Shown one piece after another: positions 28,102 to 37,230 of a stretch of DNA of 39,341 nucleotides (position 1 is its first letter; each line of letters begins with the position of its first letter). Below the pieces are notes generated by a model. The model made no database searches and was not told the origin of the DNA. It was given only the letters and a program-made list of their open reading frames with translations. The stretch is from a virus, in IMG/VR virus record IMGVR_UViG_3300042896_000391, positions 1 through 39,341 of that record; one strand, 5' to 3'. The position numbers and the translations under genes were made by a program.

Positions 28102-28246
28102 ACAGGAGTTCATGGCCTTACTTGGCCAAGTGCACCATGCGGACATGCCTGAAGTAATGCAAGCTCTGTTTGAAATATGCAACCCGGCAAGCATCATTAA
28201 GCCGCCCATGCAATTGACGAAAAGCGACTACGCAAGTATGATTTAG
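28076..28246 (+). CDS. Small protein overlapping the regulator 3' end
   Basis: This 56-residue ORF (MSQKDADDEQEFMALLGQVH, then ADMPEVMQALFEICNP, ending KSDYASMI) is acidic and helical. It overlaps the previous gene by 26 bases in another frame. It ends about 70 bases before a strong terminator, which makes it the last gene of the transcript. No function is recognised. Confidence 0.55.
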   Translation: MSQKDADDEQEFMALLGQVHHADMPEVMQALFEICNPASIIKPPMQLTKSDYASMI

Positions 28247-28318
28247 CAACTTGTGGCAAACGCCATGGGTGTCTTTTTCGTGGTGGAACAGACCGGATGC
28301 CTCACAGCAGCCTTTGAG

Positions 28319-28355
28319 AAAGCCCCTAGAAGCTTAGGTTTTTAGGGGCTTTTTC
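28319..28355 (+). terminator. Rho-independent terminator before the late operon
   Basis: AAAGCCCCTA (28319-28328) pairs with TAGGGGCTTT (28343-28352), ten pairs with a 14-base loop, followed by TTC. It ends early-region transcription and insulates the late promoter. If the late regulator works by antitermination, this would be its obvious target. Confidence 0.85.
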
Positions 28356-28409
28356 TTGTCCGGCGCATTTAGGCGCTATTTGTCGCATAACGGATGGTTA
28401 TCTGCTTTG

Positions 28410-28438
28410 TTGTGCAACCTTTAAAGTAGTGGTACTCT
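28410..28438 (+). promoter_or_regulatory. Candidate late promoter
   Basis: TTGTGC (28410-28415), 17-base spacer, TACTCT (28433-28438), placed after the terminator and about 30 bases before the small terminase ATG. Spacing is optimal, and both hexamers deviate from consensus, as expected for a regulated promoter. The only other region able to drive this operon would lie upstream of the terminator. Confidence 0.55.
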
Positions 28439-28467
28439 TTGGGTGTCTAAAAATTAAGCACACCCCA

Positions 28468-28890
28468 ATGACCCCAAAGCAGGAGCGTTTTTGTCAAGAG
28501 ATAGTGGCAGGCAAGAGCCAGGCGGACGCCTACCGCGCAGCCTTTGACGCCAAGGCCATGAAGGACGCCACCATCCAGCAGGCAGCATCGCGCCTTATGG
28601 CTGACTGCAAGGTTGCTGCAAGGGTTGCCGAGCTCAGAAAGCCGGTTACCAATGCCGCACAAGTCTCGCTTGCTGAACACTTGGCCCGGCTATCCGGCTT
28701 AAGTGAAGCTGCCGAGAAAGAAGGCAAATATTCCGCAGCCGTGGCCGCTGAGATTGCACGCGGCAAAGCGGCAGGACTTTACGTCGAGCGTACAGAATTG
28801 ACCGGCAAGGATGGAGCTCCCATTCCCGTCACCAGCGTACCATTGACGCTTTACCTTGAAGCCCGGCAAAAGGTGCTGGATGAATTTTGA
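28468..28890 (+). CDS. terS: Terminase small subunit
   Basis: This 140-residue protein starts at the ATG at 28468 (MTPKQERFCQEIVAGKSQAD), the classical start of Terminase_2-type small subunits. AYRAAFDA and an HTH region follow, then a helical middle for oligomerisation and a C-terminal LYLEARQKVLDEF that may contact the large subunit. It recognises the packaging site on the concatemer. The Shine-Dalgarno is weak. Its end overlaps the large subunit by 11 bases. Confidence 0.88.
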   Translation: MTPKQERFCQEIVAGKSQADAYRAAFDAKAMKDATIQQAASRLMADCKVAARVAELRKPVTNAAQVSLAEHLARLSGLSEAAEKEGKYSAAVAAEIARGKAAGLYVERTELTGKDGAPIPVTSVPLTLYLEARQKVLDEF

Positions 28891-30298
28891 AGCGCAGGCC
28901 ATTGCCTTAGCCGCTCAAATAGAAGCGAGGGAAGACCTGTATTTCTTTTCCCGCTACATGTTTCGGCACCGCAAAGGCTTTAAATGGAAGCACAGCGACC
29001 ACCACCGGGTTATATGTGACGCCTTGATGCGGGTGTACCGGGGTGAGTGCAAGCGCCTCATCATCAACGTGCCGCCAAGGTACTCCAAGACGGAATTGGC
29101 TGTTGTCAACTTCATCGCGTGGGCATTGGGCAAACACCCGGATGCTGAATTTATCCATGCCAGCTATTCAGCCAGGCTGGCTACTAACAACAGTTGGCAG
29201 ACCCGCACTGTCGTGGAATCGCAGGAGTACTGGGGTATATTTCCCGAAGTGGTCTTGCGCCACGACTCCAACGCCAAGGACGAATGGCGCACCACCGAAG
29301 GCGGCATCATGTACGCCACCGGCTCAGGCGGCACGATTACCGGCTACGGCGCGGGCAAGATGCGCCCCGGCTTTGGTGGCGCCATCATCGTGGATGACCC
29401 CCACAAGGCCGATGAAGCCACCAGCGACACTATTCGCAAGAACGTAATTGACTGGTTTGGCAACACACTGGAAAGCCGCAAGAACAGCCAGGACACGCCC
29501 ATCATCATCATCATGCAGCGATTGCATGAGTCCGACCTGTCCGGCTTTTTGCTGGGCGGTGGCAATGGTGAGACTTGGGAGCACGTCAATATCCCGGTCA
29601 TTTCCGAAGATGGCCAGGCACTTTGGCCACTCAAGCACTCGATTGACGAGTTGCGGGCCATGGAAAAGGCCAATCCTTACGTCTTTGCAGGCCAGTACAT
29701 GCAGCGCCCGGCACCCTTGGGCGGCGGTATCTTCAAAAACCACTGGTGGCGCTATTACAGCGAGTTGCCGCATGTCAAACGCATAGTTCAATCATGGGAC
29801 ACGGCGTTTAAAACCAAGCAATCGGCAGACTTTAGCGTTTGCACGACATGGGCAGAGTGTGAGCTTGGCTACTACCTGATTGATAGCTACAAGGTCAAAG
29901 TGGAGTTTCCAGAACTGAAGCGGGCGGCACTTTCATTGTTTGAAAAATACAAGCCGCACGCTGTGCTTGTCGAGGACAAAGCCAGTGGCCAAAGCCTAAT
30001 TCAAGAGCTAAAACGTGATACCCGGATGCCCATTGTGGCCGTCAAAGTGGACGCAGATAAAGTTTCGCGTGCATTTGCAGTAACCCCGTTGGTAGAATCG
30101 GGAAGAGTATTCCTACCAGAAAAGTCGCATTGGTTGGCTGATTTTGTCGCCAGTATGGGCACTTTCCCGAACGCTGCGCATGATGATGACGTGGACAGTG
30201 TGACGCAGGCGCTTAACTATTTGGCGCGGGGTGGTGGGGCTACAGGCTTGCTTGATTACTACGCGGAAGAGGCGCGAAAAATGAGGGAATCTAGATGA
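28880..30298 (+). CDS. terL: Terminase large subunit
   Basis: This 472-residue packaging motor uses the ATG at 28880 inside terS. The ATPase domain has a Walker A-like NVPPRYSKTE (about 63-72), then AIIVDDPHK as Walker B (about 168-176) and TPIIIIMQRLHESDLSG as coupling motif. The nuclease domain has SWDTAFKTKQSADFS, VLVEDKASGQSLIQEL, and AAHDDDVDSVTQAL, giving the three acidic clusters of an RNase H-like fold. It cuts and translocates DNA into the prohead. Cos or headful packaging cannot be told from this sequence. Confidence 0.95.
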   Translation: MNFEAQAIALAAQIEAREDLYFFSRYMFRHRKGFKWKHSDHHRVICDALMRVYRGECKRLIINVPPRYSKTELAVVNFIAWALGKHPDAEFIHASYSARLATNNSWQTRTVVESQEYWGIFPEVVLRHDSNAKDEWRTTEGGIMYATGSGGTITGYGAGKMRPGFGGAIIVDDPHKADEATSDTIRKNVIDWFGNTLESRKNSQDTPIIIIMQRLHESDLSGFLLGGGNGETWEHVNIPVISEDGQALWPLKHSIDELRAMEKANPYVFAGQYMQRPAPLGGGIFKNHWWRYYSELPHVKRIVQSWDTAFKTKQSADFSVCTTWAECELGYYLIDSYKVKVEFPELKRAALSLFEKYKPHAVLVEDKASGQSLIQELKRDTRMPIVAVKVDADKVSRAFAVTPLVESGRVFLPEKSHWLADFVASMGTFPNAAHDDDVDSVTQALNYLARGGGATGLLDYYAEEARKMRESR

Positions 30299-32529
30299 AT
30301 GCACCCGTAAAAACTCCCATTTCGCCGGGCCTGATTGACCGTGTAGTTCGCGGCGTCAAGTACGTGGTTAGCGGCGCCGGGCCGGATGAATGGTTTGGCC
30401 CGCAGCAGCCTTTGCAGCCTTTTGCGCAGGAGCAAGCAAAAGGACGCCAGTTCGATTACCCAGTTGGCTACAACGTCAACATTCAGCCACGCGCCTACGA
30501 GCCGACCAGCTTTGCCCAATTGCGGGGACTGGCTGATAACCTGGACCTGCTGCGCTTGGTGATTGAAACCCGCAAAGACTTGATGTGCAAGCTGGCGTTT
30601 ACCTTCAAGCCGATTGACCCCAAAGCTGAAAGCGATGATAGGTGCGACCAGCTGAACGAGTTTTTCCGCTTCCCCGACCAAGAACACACTTGGGACGAGT
30701 GGCTTCGGATGTTGTTAGAAGATCTGTTTGTCATTGATGCCCCAGCTATTTACCCGCGCCTGAACTTGGGCGGCGGGTTGTATGCGCTGGAGCCAATTGA
30801 CGGCGCTACGGTCAAGCGGGTGATTGACGGCACAGGCCGCACCCCGCAGCCGCCCGAGGTGGCTTATCAGCAAATCCTCAAGGGCATGCCTGCGGTGGAC
30901 TATAGCCGGGATGAGTTGATTTACAAGCCGCGCAACCTTCGCACTTCCAAAGTGTACGGGTACAGCCCGGTCGAGCAAATCCTGATGACGGTCAACATTG
31001 CACTGCGCCGCCAGGTGAGCCAGATGCAGTATTACAGCGAAGGCTCCACGCCTGACCTCATCATGAGCGTGCCCACTGAGTGGAATCCTGACCAAGTACG
31101 CCAATTTAAAGACTGGTGGGACTCCATGCTGGCAGGCAACACAGGCGCCCGGCGCGGCACGATGTTTGTGCCCAGCGGCGTCAACCCGGTCAACACCAAA
31201 GAAGGGATGCTGAAAGACGGTTACGACGAGTGGTTGGCCCGCGTGATTGCCTTTGCGTTCTCCATCAGCCCACAGAACTTGATTTCACAAGTGAATCGGG
31301 CTACGGCTGAAACTGCCGCCGAAGCTGCAAAAGAAGAGGGTCTGGCCCCCATCATGATGTGGGTGAAAAACCTCGTTGACTACATTGTGTGGAAGCACTT
31401 TGGCTACAAGGATTTACACCTGTCTTGGACGGACGAGAAAGACCCCGACCCTCTCCAACAAGCGCAAATCAATCAGATTTACATCAATGCTGGCGTGAAA
31501 GATGCGAACGAGGTGCGCGAGGAAATTGGCCTTGATGCTTTGACGCCGGAGCAGGAGCAGGCCATTGCCGCCAAGAAGGTGCAGGCCGCACAGAGCGCCA
31601 TGAGTGCCATGGGCGGGGGAAAGCCGGATGCCAAAGACCCCAAAGAGGATGAAGACCCAGCCACTGAGAAATCGCCGAAGGCTGAAAAGCTGGAGAAGCG
31701 CGGAAAAAAGCCCATGCGGGTGCTGGCCCCGCTAAATCGCCAGCGTCTGGAAATCATCCGGGCACGCGCAAAGCTGACTACCCTTATTGAAGGCACGTTC
31801 AAAACCTTTGCCAAACAAGCCGCAGCGCAGGTTGTGGCCGGGTATGACAAGCTGACCAAAGCCGAAGACTTGAAGGGCATGAGCGACCAATTGATTGATG
31901 GCGTAGAGCTTGATTGGGATGAGTTCGCGCGCGACATTAATCCGCTGTTGTTCACCATTGCCCTGGACGGCGTGGGCGAGGCGGCAACGCAAATTGATCT
32001 GACGTTTGGCACTGCGCTTGACTTGGCCAACAAACGCGCCGAAGCCTATGCGCTAGAGCGGTCGGCTGAAATGATCGGTAAAAAGTGGGTAGATGGTGAG
32101 CTGGTTGCCAATCCAAGGGCTGAATGGGTTGTCAGCGAATCCACCCGCGACATGTTGCGCGGTCAGGTGACAAACGCTATTGAAGAGGGCTGGAGCAACG
32201 ACAAGCTTGCGGCCTCGATTGAAGACGCCCACGCCTTCAGCCCGGAGCGTTCATTAATGATTGCCCGGACTGAAACCGCCATGGCTGATGTAGCGGGTAA
32301 CGTGGCCGCTTACAAAGAGGCCGAAGCATTAGGTATTGAAGTGCTAAAACAGTGGGTGACTGCTGAAGACGATCTTGTAAGTGAGGATTGCGCCTTGAAT
32401 GGCGAGTCACCGCCTTTGGGTATGGATGACGCGTTCCCCAGTGGTGTGCAGTTTCCCCCCGATCATCCAAATTGCCGGTGCGACTTCCTGCCAGTGCTGT
32501 TCACAGACTTGATTGAGGGCAAATCATGA
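30295..32529 (+). CDS. Portal protein fused to a MuF-type head morphogenesis domain
   Basis: This 744-residue protein combines two usually separate proteins. Residues about 1-440 are a portal: YVVSGAGPDEWFGPQQPLQP, FRFPDQEHTWDEWLRMLLED, NPVNTKEGMLKDGYDEWLAR, AFAFSISPQNLISQVN. A charged linker (about 440-475) leads to a MuF-like region (SPP1 gp7 type) ending in MIARTETAMADVAGNV and HPNCRCDFLPV. Portals form the dodecameric DNA gate; MuF proteins act in early head assembly. The fusion would put a MuF copy on each portal subunit. No stop or frameshift interrupts it. Confidence 0.88.
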   Translation: MNAPVKTPISPGLIDRVVRGVKYVVSGAGPDEWFGPQQPLQPFAQEQAKGRQFDYPVGYNVNIQPRAYEPTSFAQLRGLADNLDLLRLVIETRKDLMCKLAFTFKPIDPKAESDDRCDQLNEFFRFPDQEHTWDEWLRMLLEDLFVIDAPAIYPRLNLGGGLYALEPIDGATVKRVIDGTGRTPQPPEVAYQQILKGMPAVDYSRDELIYKPRNLRTSKVYGYSPVEQILMTVNIALRRQVSQMQYYSEGSTPDLIMSVPTEWNPDQVRQFKDWWDSMLAGNTGARRGTMFVPSGVNPVNTKEGMLKDGYDEWLARVIAFAFSISPQNLISQVNRATAETAAEAAKEEGLAPIMMWVKNLVDYIVWKHFGYKDLHLSWTDEKDPDPLQQAQINQIYINAGVKDANEVREEIGLDALTPEQEQAIAAKKVQAAQSAMSAMGGGKPDAKDPKEDEDPATEKSPKAEKLEKRGKKPMRVLAPLNRQRLEIIRARAKLTTLIEGTFKTFAKQAAAQVVAGYDKLTKAEDLKGMSDQLIDGVELDWDEFARDINPLLFTIALDGVGEAATQIDLTFGTALDLANKRAEAYALERSAEMIGKKWVDGELVANPRAEWVVSESTRDMLRGQVTNAIEEGWSNDKLAASIEDAHAFSPERSLMIARTETAMADVAGNVAAYKEAEALGIEVLKQWVTAEDDLVSEDCALNGESPPLGMDDAFPSGVQFPPDHPNCRCDFLPVLFTDLIEGKS

Positions 32530-32639
32530 GCAATCCAATCACCAACTTGGGGCAATTGGCACAACTGAAATTGTGTGCTTTTTTGTCTTTAAGTACTACC
32601 ATTACGGTAGATCAAACACTAAAAAAGGCGGAAATATGA
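32526..32639 (+). CDS. 37-residue coupled micro-ORF after the portal
   Basis: This ORF (MSNPITNLGQLAQLKLCAFL, then SLSTTITVDQTLKKAEI) starts in an ATGA overlap with the portal stop and ends in an ATGA overlap with the next gene. Such double coupling argues for translation, either for the peptide or to carry ribosomes to the next start. A hydrophobic middle hints at a helix. Confidence 0.5.
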   Translation: MSNPITNLGQLAQLKLCAFLSLSTTITVDQTLKKAEI

Positions 32640-32977
32640 GCGCGGGAATCGTTAAATTGCCATGCGACCAAGGTGCTACGTTTCAGTTGGCGCTGACGTA
32701 TCGCAACCCTGACCAGACGCCTGTGGACTTGACTGATTACACCGCTGAAATGCGCGTGGCAGCAAACAAAGGCGGGGCGCTCGTCCTGCACCCCACTACT
32801 ACCAACGGTCAAATTTTCCTCAGTGATGGCGAATACAACGTGCTGGTGACGGTGCCCGCTGATGTGACCGCATTGCTAATACCAGGGCAGTTTGTGCACG
32901 AATTGGACTTGACTAGCCCCAGTGGCATTGTGATTCGCCTCATTGAAGGCTCATTCCCTATTGATGCAAAGGTCTAG
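32636..32977 (+). CDS. Fibre-associated or baseplate-type small protein
   Basis: This 113-residue protein uses the ATG at 32636 (MSAGIVKLPCDQGATFQLAL), with AAGGCGGA upstream. The beta-rich pattern (DLTDYTAEMRVAANKGG, FLSDGEYNVLVTVPADV, SPSGIVIRLIEGSFPI) resembles N-terminal domains of upper baseplate or fibre-anchor proteins (BppU-like). It lies directly before the collagen-like fibre gene, suggesting it connects that fibre to the virion. Confidence 0.65.
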   Translation: MSAGIVKLPCDQGATFQLALTYRNPDQTPVDLTDYTAEMRVAANKGGALVLHPTTTNGQIFLSDGEYNVLVTVPADVTALLIPGQFVHELDLTSPSGIVIRLIEGSFPIDAKV

Positions 32978-32979
32978 CC

Positions 32980-34917
32980 ATGGATGTAGTCATTCAATAC
33001 GTCAAAAACACCGTTGAGCTTTTGCAGACGGCTGTGAAAGTAGAAGTTACCGCGCCCGGGCCGCAAGGTGGCAGGGGCGAACCTGGGCCACAAGGCACCG
33101 TAACGCCTGAAGTCACAGCCTTGCGCGATGAGGCTGTACTTGCAGCAGCAGACGCCGCCGCATCAGCGGTAGAGGCCGGCCTGTCCGCAGGGTTGGCAGA
33201 GCAGGCCGTCATTGATGCGGCTAATGCTTCGCGCCTGACGATTGGCACAGTGGAAACACTGCCACCCGATGGCACATCAGAGGCAACCATTACCGGGGTT
33301 GCTGGCAGTCAGGCGCTAAATCTAAAGCTGGTGACAGGGCTGCAGGGTGAGCCAGGTGAAGACGGTATTGATGGCGTGGATGGGCTGAGTGCTTATCAAA
33401 TAGCTGTGATAAATGGCTTCATCGGTACTGAGGTTGAATGGCTGGCATCGCTAGTGGGTGCAGATGGGACGGACGGCACGAATGGGACGGATGGTAGTGA
33501 TGGACTAAGCGCCTATCAGATCGCTGTCATCAATGGCTTTGTGGGCACAGAAGCCGAATGGCTGGACTCACTTCAAGGAACGGACGGCACCAATGGTACA
33601 GACGGCGTAGGCGTTGTTGCAGGCGGCACTACAGGGCAGGTTCTGACGAAAGTTAGTGGCACTGACTACGACACCACTTGGACGACTCCCGGTACAGGTG
33701 GTGGTGCTGTTGATTCTGTCAATGGACAGACGGGCACTGTCGTTCTCACAAAAGAAGACATTGGGCTATCTGCAGTCAACAACACTTCTGATGCAAATAA
33801 GCCAGTAAGCACCGCGACTCAGATGGCGTTAGACCTAAAGGCTAATCTTGCCTCTCCAACATTTACAGGAACGGTTGGTGGCATTAGTAAGGCAATGGTT
33901 GGGCTTTCAAACGTCGATAACACGGCTGACTCTGCCAAGCCTGTAAGCACCGCCACCCAGACAGCCCTTGATCTAAAAGCCCCATTGACTCACGTAGGCA
34001 CTGGGGGCACCCAGCACGCTACTGCAACTACTTCAGTTGCTGGCTTTATGTCTGCTGCTGATAAGACAAAGATGGATGGCCTTGCGACTGTTGCCGCATC
34101 GGGCGCATATGCAGATTTAAGCGGAAAACCAACGCTTGGCACCGCAGCGGCTACTGCAGCCTCTGATTACGCAACAGCGTCTCAAGGTGCTAAGGCTGAC
34201 AGCGCCCTCCAGCCTGCAGCCATCGGCGTGTCTGTCCAGGCCTATGCGGCCGGAACAGTGGTGGATAGCTCGTATGTCCACACGGATAACAACTACACGA
34301 CAACCGAAAAAACCAAGCTGTCCGGCATCCAGGCGGGAGCAGAGGTCAACGTCAACGCAGACTGGGCGGCCGCTTCCGGTGATGCGCAGATACTTAACAA
34401 ACCCATATTGGGCACAGCTGCCGCTACAGCTATTACTGACTACGCAACAGCCGCCCAAGGAACTAAAGCAGATTCTGCTCTGCAACCTGCTGCCATTGGC
34501 GTGAGTGTACAAGCCTATGACGTTGACCTAACTTCGTGGGCTGCTATCCCTCCGTCTTCAAAGCAGGACACGCTAGTGTCTGGCACGAACATTAAGACGA
34601 TCAATGGTTCCACTATTTTGGGCAGTGGTGACTTGACGGTGAGCGGGGGAGGTGCAACGGCCTATACAGCTTCAGTATCGACAGCTTCCTGGACAGGTAC
34701 AGGCCCATACACCAAGACAGTTAGTATCACCGGTCTAACAAGCTCCAGCAAAGTCATTCTAGACCTTGATATGTCGAGTGCAGCTTTTTCTGATGTGACA
34801 AACATTCAGGCAGCTTATGCATTGCTATATCGTGCTGTTCCCGGAACTGACTCTTTGACGCTATACGCCACCTCTTCTCCGGCTATAGCTTTTAATATTA
34901 ACGCAACGGTGGTTTAA
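32980..34917 (+). CDS. Tail fibre with collagen-like repeats
   Basis: This 645-residue protein has several repeat classes. There are Gly-X-Y collagen-like stretches at about residues 27-39 (GPQGGRGEPGPQG), 120-135, 160-174 and 200-210. Two copies of GLSAYQIAVINGF followed by a GTE-EWL segment lie 40 residues apart (135-158, 175-198). Further pairs include NKPVSTATQMALDLKA / AKPVSTATQTALDLKA and two LGTAAAT-ALQPAAIGVSVQAY blocks. Trimeric, elongated fibres carry such modules. The C-terminal 100 residues are a beta-rich tip. It lies between portal and protease, an unusual place. Confidence 0.8.
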   Translation: MDVVIQYVKNTVELLQTAVKVEVTAPGPQGGRGEPGPQGTVTPEVTALRDEAVLAAADAAASAVEAGLSAGLAEQAVIDAANASRLTIGTVETLPPDGTSEATITGVAGSQALNLKLVTGLQGEPGEDGIDGVDGLSAYQIAVINGFIGTEVEWLASLVGADGTDGTNGTDGSDGLSAYQIAVINGFVGTEAEWLDSLQGTDGTNGTDGVGVVAGGTTGQVLTKVSGTDYDTTWTTPGTGGGAVDSVNGQTGTVVLTKEDIGLSAVNNTSDANKPVSTATQMALDLKANLASPTFTGTVGGISKAMVGLSNVDNTADSAKPVSTATQTALDLKAPLTHVGTGGTQHATATTSVAGFMSAADKTKMDGLATVAASGAYADLSGKPTLGTAAATAASDYATASQGAKADSALQPAAIGVSVQAYAAGTVVDSSYVHTDNNYTTTEKTKLSGIQAGAEVNVNADWAAASGDAQILNKPILGTAAATAITDYATAAQGTKADSALQPAAIGVSVQAYDVDLTSWAAIPPSSKQDTLVSGTNIKTINGSTILGSGDLTVSGGGATAYTASVSTASWTGTGPYTKTVSITGLTSSSKVILDLDMSSAAFSDVTNIQAAYALLYRAVPGTDSLTLYATSSPAIAFNINATVV

Positions 34918-34919
34918 TT

Positions 34920-36998
34920 ATGGATGCACTTATTGTTAGACGTGGCGGTATAGTCTCTGCTTTGATAGATAAATCGGTATGGTCGCAGGCGTACTATGAC
35001 GCTGTTTACGCGGCTGGGCCGGGGTCATGGTCACGCCCTGAGTGGCGTACATTGCCTACTATGGCTTCAACTGACCAAAAGTTTATCGGGCTTCATGCAG
35101 TATTTCCAGAGGACGGAAACTTCTGCGCACTGACAGCTTCAGGTGCTTACACCGTTGATTGGGGCGATGGGGTTATAGAAAACTTTGGCACTGGCGTACA
35201 AGCAAATCATCTGTATGATTACACAGACGCTGATCTTGCAGGCACTGACGCTCCTGTTAGTTTTATTGCAGCAACTAGCACTATCAACCGCACAGCGCAT
35301 GGATTCAGCAATGGAAAGAAAGTCACTTTCTGGAATATTGTCAGCACTATGGGTATAGTCAATGGTCAAGTTTACTATGTTGTAAATGCTACTTCTAATG
35401 CGTTTCAAGTATCAGCAACCTTAAATGGCGCAGCTTTAACATTGACAAACGATGGTAGTGCGTCTTTGACTCGCTACAAGCAAGCAATTGTTATTGTGAC
35501 GCCACAAAGTGGGCAGAGCCTGTCGTCAGTTAACCTAAATGTTAAATATTCAGCGATTAGCGCACTTCCAGTATATTCGACCGGCTGGCTTGATATTCTA
35601 GTGGGAAGTCCTAATTTTAGTAACTTAGTTATAGGTTTAACTTCAACAACCGAAACAATAAAAAAGAATGCAATTGAGAGAGTTAGGGTATTAAATCTTG
35701 GATCAATCACTTCTTTAGCTTACAGATTTTCAAGCTTGAGAGCGCTGGAAGTAATTGAGCTACCAAGCACGTCAAATGTGTCAAACATGTCAGGAATGTT
35801 TTTAAATTGTACAAGTCTACAAACTACAAAACTGTTTGATATGTCGGCAGTCACGTTGGCGGCTGATACTTCATCTGGAATGTTCCAAGGATGTATTGCA
35901 CTTAAAACTATTCCAAACTTCAATACTCAATCTTTAATAACAATAAGTTCAACAAGCGGTGGAATGTTTTCAGGGTGTATAAGTTTGGAATGTATTCCTC
36001 TTCTAAATACTTCACTAGTTACCTCTATGGGGGGGACAGGTGCTGGTCTGTTTGGCGGGTGTAGGACTTTAAAATCAGTACCGTTATTAGATATGTCATT
36101 AAATACGAGTATGAATGACATGTTTAATGGTTGCTCAAATTTACAGAATATACCCCTCTTTAATACAGCTTCAGTAAGCGCCTTTAGTAATGCTTTTTTA
36201 AATTGCGTTAACTTACAAGCAATACCGGCTATAAATACACAGTCCGTGACATCGGCAACAAACGCATTTAATGGATGCGCTTCATTGCAAGGAATACCTG
36301 AACTTAATTTAGCAGCAGCAACAGGTACTACAAATATTGTAAATGCTTGTCTTAGCCTGTCTGGTTTCAAGGTTAACAATCTAAAAGTATCTACTTCTAT
36401 CGCTTCATGCAAATTGTCAACTTCCGCATTGCAAGAGGTTTTTGCAAATCTGGCTACAGTAGCTACATCTCAAACACTGACAATTACAAGTAACTACGGA
36501 GTCGATACGGCAGTAACAAAAGTTGTTAACACAGTTGCTCAATCTGCGGTCATTCCAATGGCAGCAACAGCAGGTCTGGTTATTGGACAGTTTGTTACAG
36601 GTACAGGGACTGGCATAACGACAGGTGTTTCTGTAGTTTCTGATGTTGTAGCTGATACTCTTGTACTGGCAGCACATGGCTTGACTAATGGAAAGCGCGT
36701 ATCGTTCTCTGCACTTGGGACAACTGCTGGAATTTCATTAAACACGGTTTACTTTGTTGTGAACGCTACAGCTAGCACTTTTCAAGTAGCTTTGACTCTT
36801 GGTGGTTCAGCTATCGATCTGACGGGAAGCAATTCCACGCTTACAGCGAAGTATCCCAGCTACATATCATCAATCACTGCAAATACATCGGTCACTTTAG
36901 ACACCCCAGCAGCGACAACGGCAGCATCTTCAACTCTGACATTCCGGGTACTTGATGCGTCCCCAGCCCTTATGAAAAACTGGGCAGTAACTTTTTAA
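34920..36998 (+). CDS. BspA-like leucine-rich-repeat receptor-binding protein
   Basis: This 692-residue protein begins after the fibre with two bases between. Residues about 40-110 include WGDGVIENFGTG, typical of BspA/DUF285 proteins. From about 265 to 500, repeats such as MSGMFLNCTSLQTTKLFDMS, MFQGCIALKTIPNFN, MFSGCISLECIPLLN and MFNGCSNLQNIPLFN form an LRR solenoid. A domain of about 60 residues is present twice (AHGFSNGKKVTFWN with VYYVVNATSNAFQV; AHGLTNGKRVSFSA with VYFVVNATASTFQV). The gene is visibly more AT-rich than its neighbours. It probably forms the host-binding tip; no protease or lyase motif is seen. Confidence 0.75.
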   Translation: MDALIVRRGGIVSALIDKSVWSQAYYDAVYAAGPGSWSRPEWRTLPTMASTDQKFIGLHAVFPEDGNFCALTASGAYTVDWGDGVIENFGTGVQANHLYDYTDADLAGTDAPVSFIAATSTINRTAHGFSNGKKVTFWNIVSTMGIVNGQVYYVVNATSNAFQVSATLNGAALTLTNDGSASLTRYKQAIVIVTPQSGQSLSSVNLNVKYSAISALPVYSTGWLDILVGSPNFSNLVIGLTSTTETIKKNAIERVRVLNLGSITSLAYRFSSLRALEVIELPSTSNVSNMSGMFLNCTSLQTTKLFDMSAVTLAADTSSGMFQGCIALKTIPNFNTQSLITISSTSGGMFSGCISLECIPLLNTSLVTSMGGTGAGLFGGCRTLKSVPLLDMSLNTSMNDMFNGCSNLQNIPLFNTASVSAFSNAFLNCVNLQAIPAINTQSVTSATNAFNGCASLQGIPELNLAAATGTTNIVNACLSLSGFKVNNLKVSTSIASCKLSTSALQEVFANLATVATSQTLTITSNYGVDTAVTKVVNTVAQSAVIPMAATAGLVIGQFVTGTGTGITTGVSVVSDVVADTLVLAAHGLTNGKRVSFSALGTTAGISLNTVYFVVNATASTFQVALTLGGSAIDLTGSNSTLTAKYPSYISSITANTSVTLDTPAATTAASSTLTFRVLDASPALMKNWAVTF

Positions 36999-37009
36999 AA
37001 GGGCACGAT

Positions 37010-37210
37010 ATGAGCGATACATCAGGTTTTTACAAGAATGATGAAGGTGGTTTGCTGTTTGGCCCAAACGGCGTCACCGGCCCAACCTACGACCTGCAGC
37101 GAGCAAGCCGCGATGAGCCGGTCTACCCCGTTGATAACTGGTACTGGTTTGACAGCGAGGAAGAGGCTCAGGCGTTCTTCGGCCTTCCCGAAGCTAGCGC
37201 ATCTCAATAA
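37010..37210 (+). CDS. Small fibre-linked protein, function unknown
   Basis: This 66-residue protein (SGFYKNDEGGLLFGPNGVTG, then YPVDNWYWFDSEEEAQAFFG) belongs to a type often found directly after fibre genes in phages, as far as I recall. It may be an assembly partner or small tip subunit. It ends 20 bases before a strong terminator. Confidence 0.65.
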   Translation: MSDTSGFYKNDEGGLLFGPNGVTGPTYDLQRASRDEPVYPVDNWYWFDSEEEAQAFFGLPEASASQ

Positions 37211-37230
37211 TTGACTACGCTAAAAACTTC

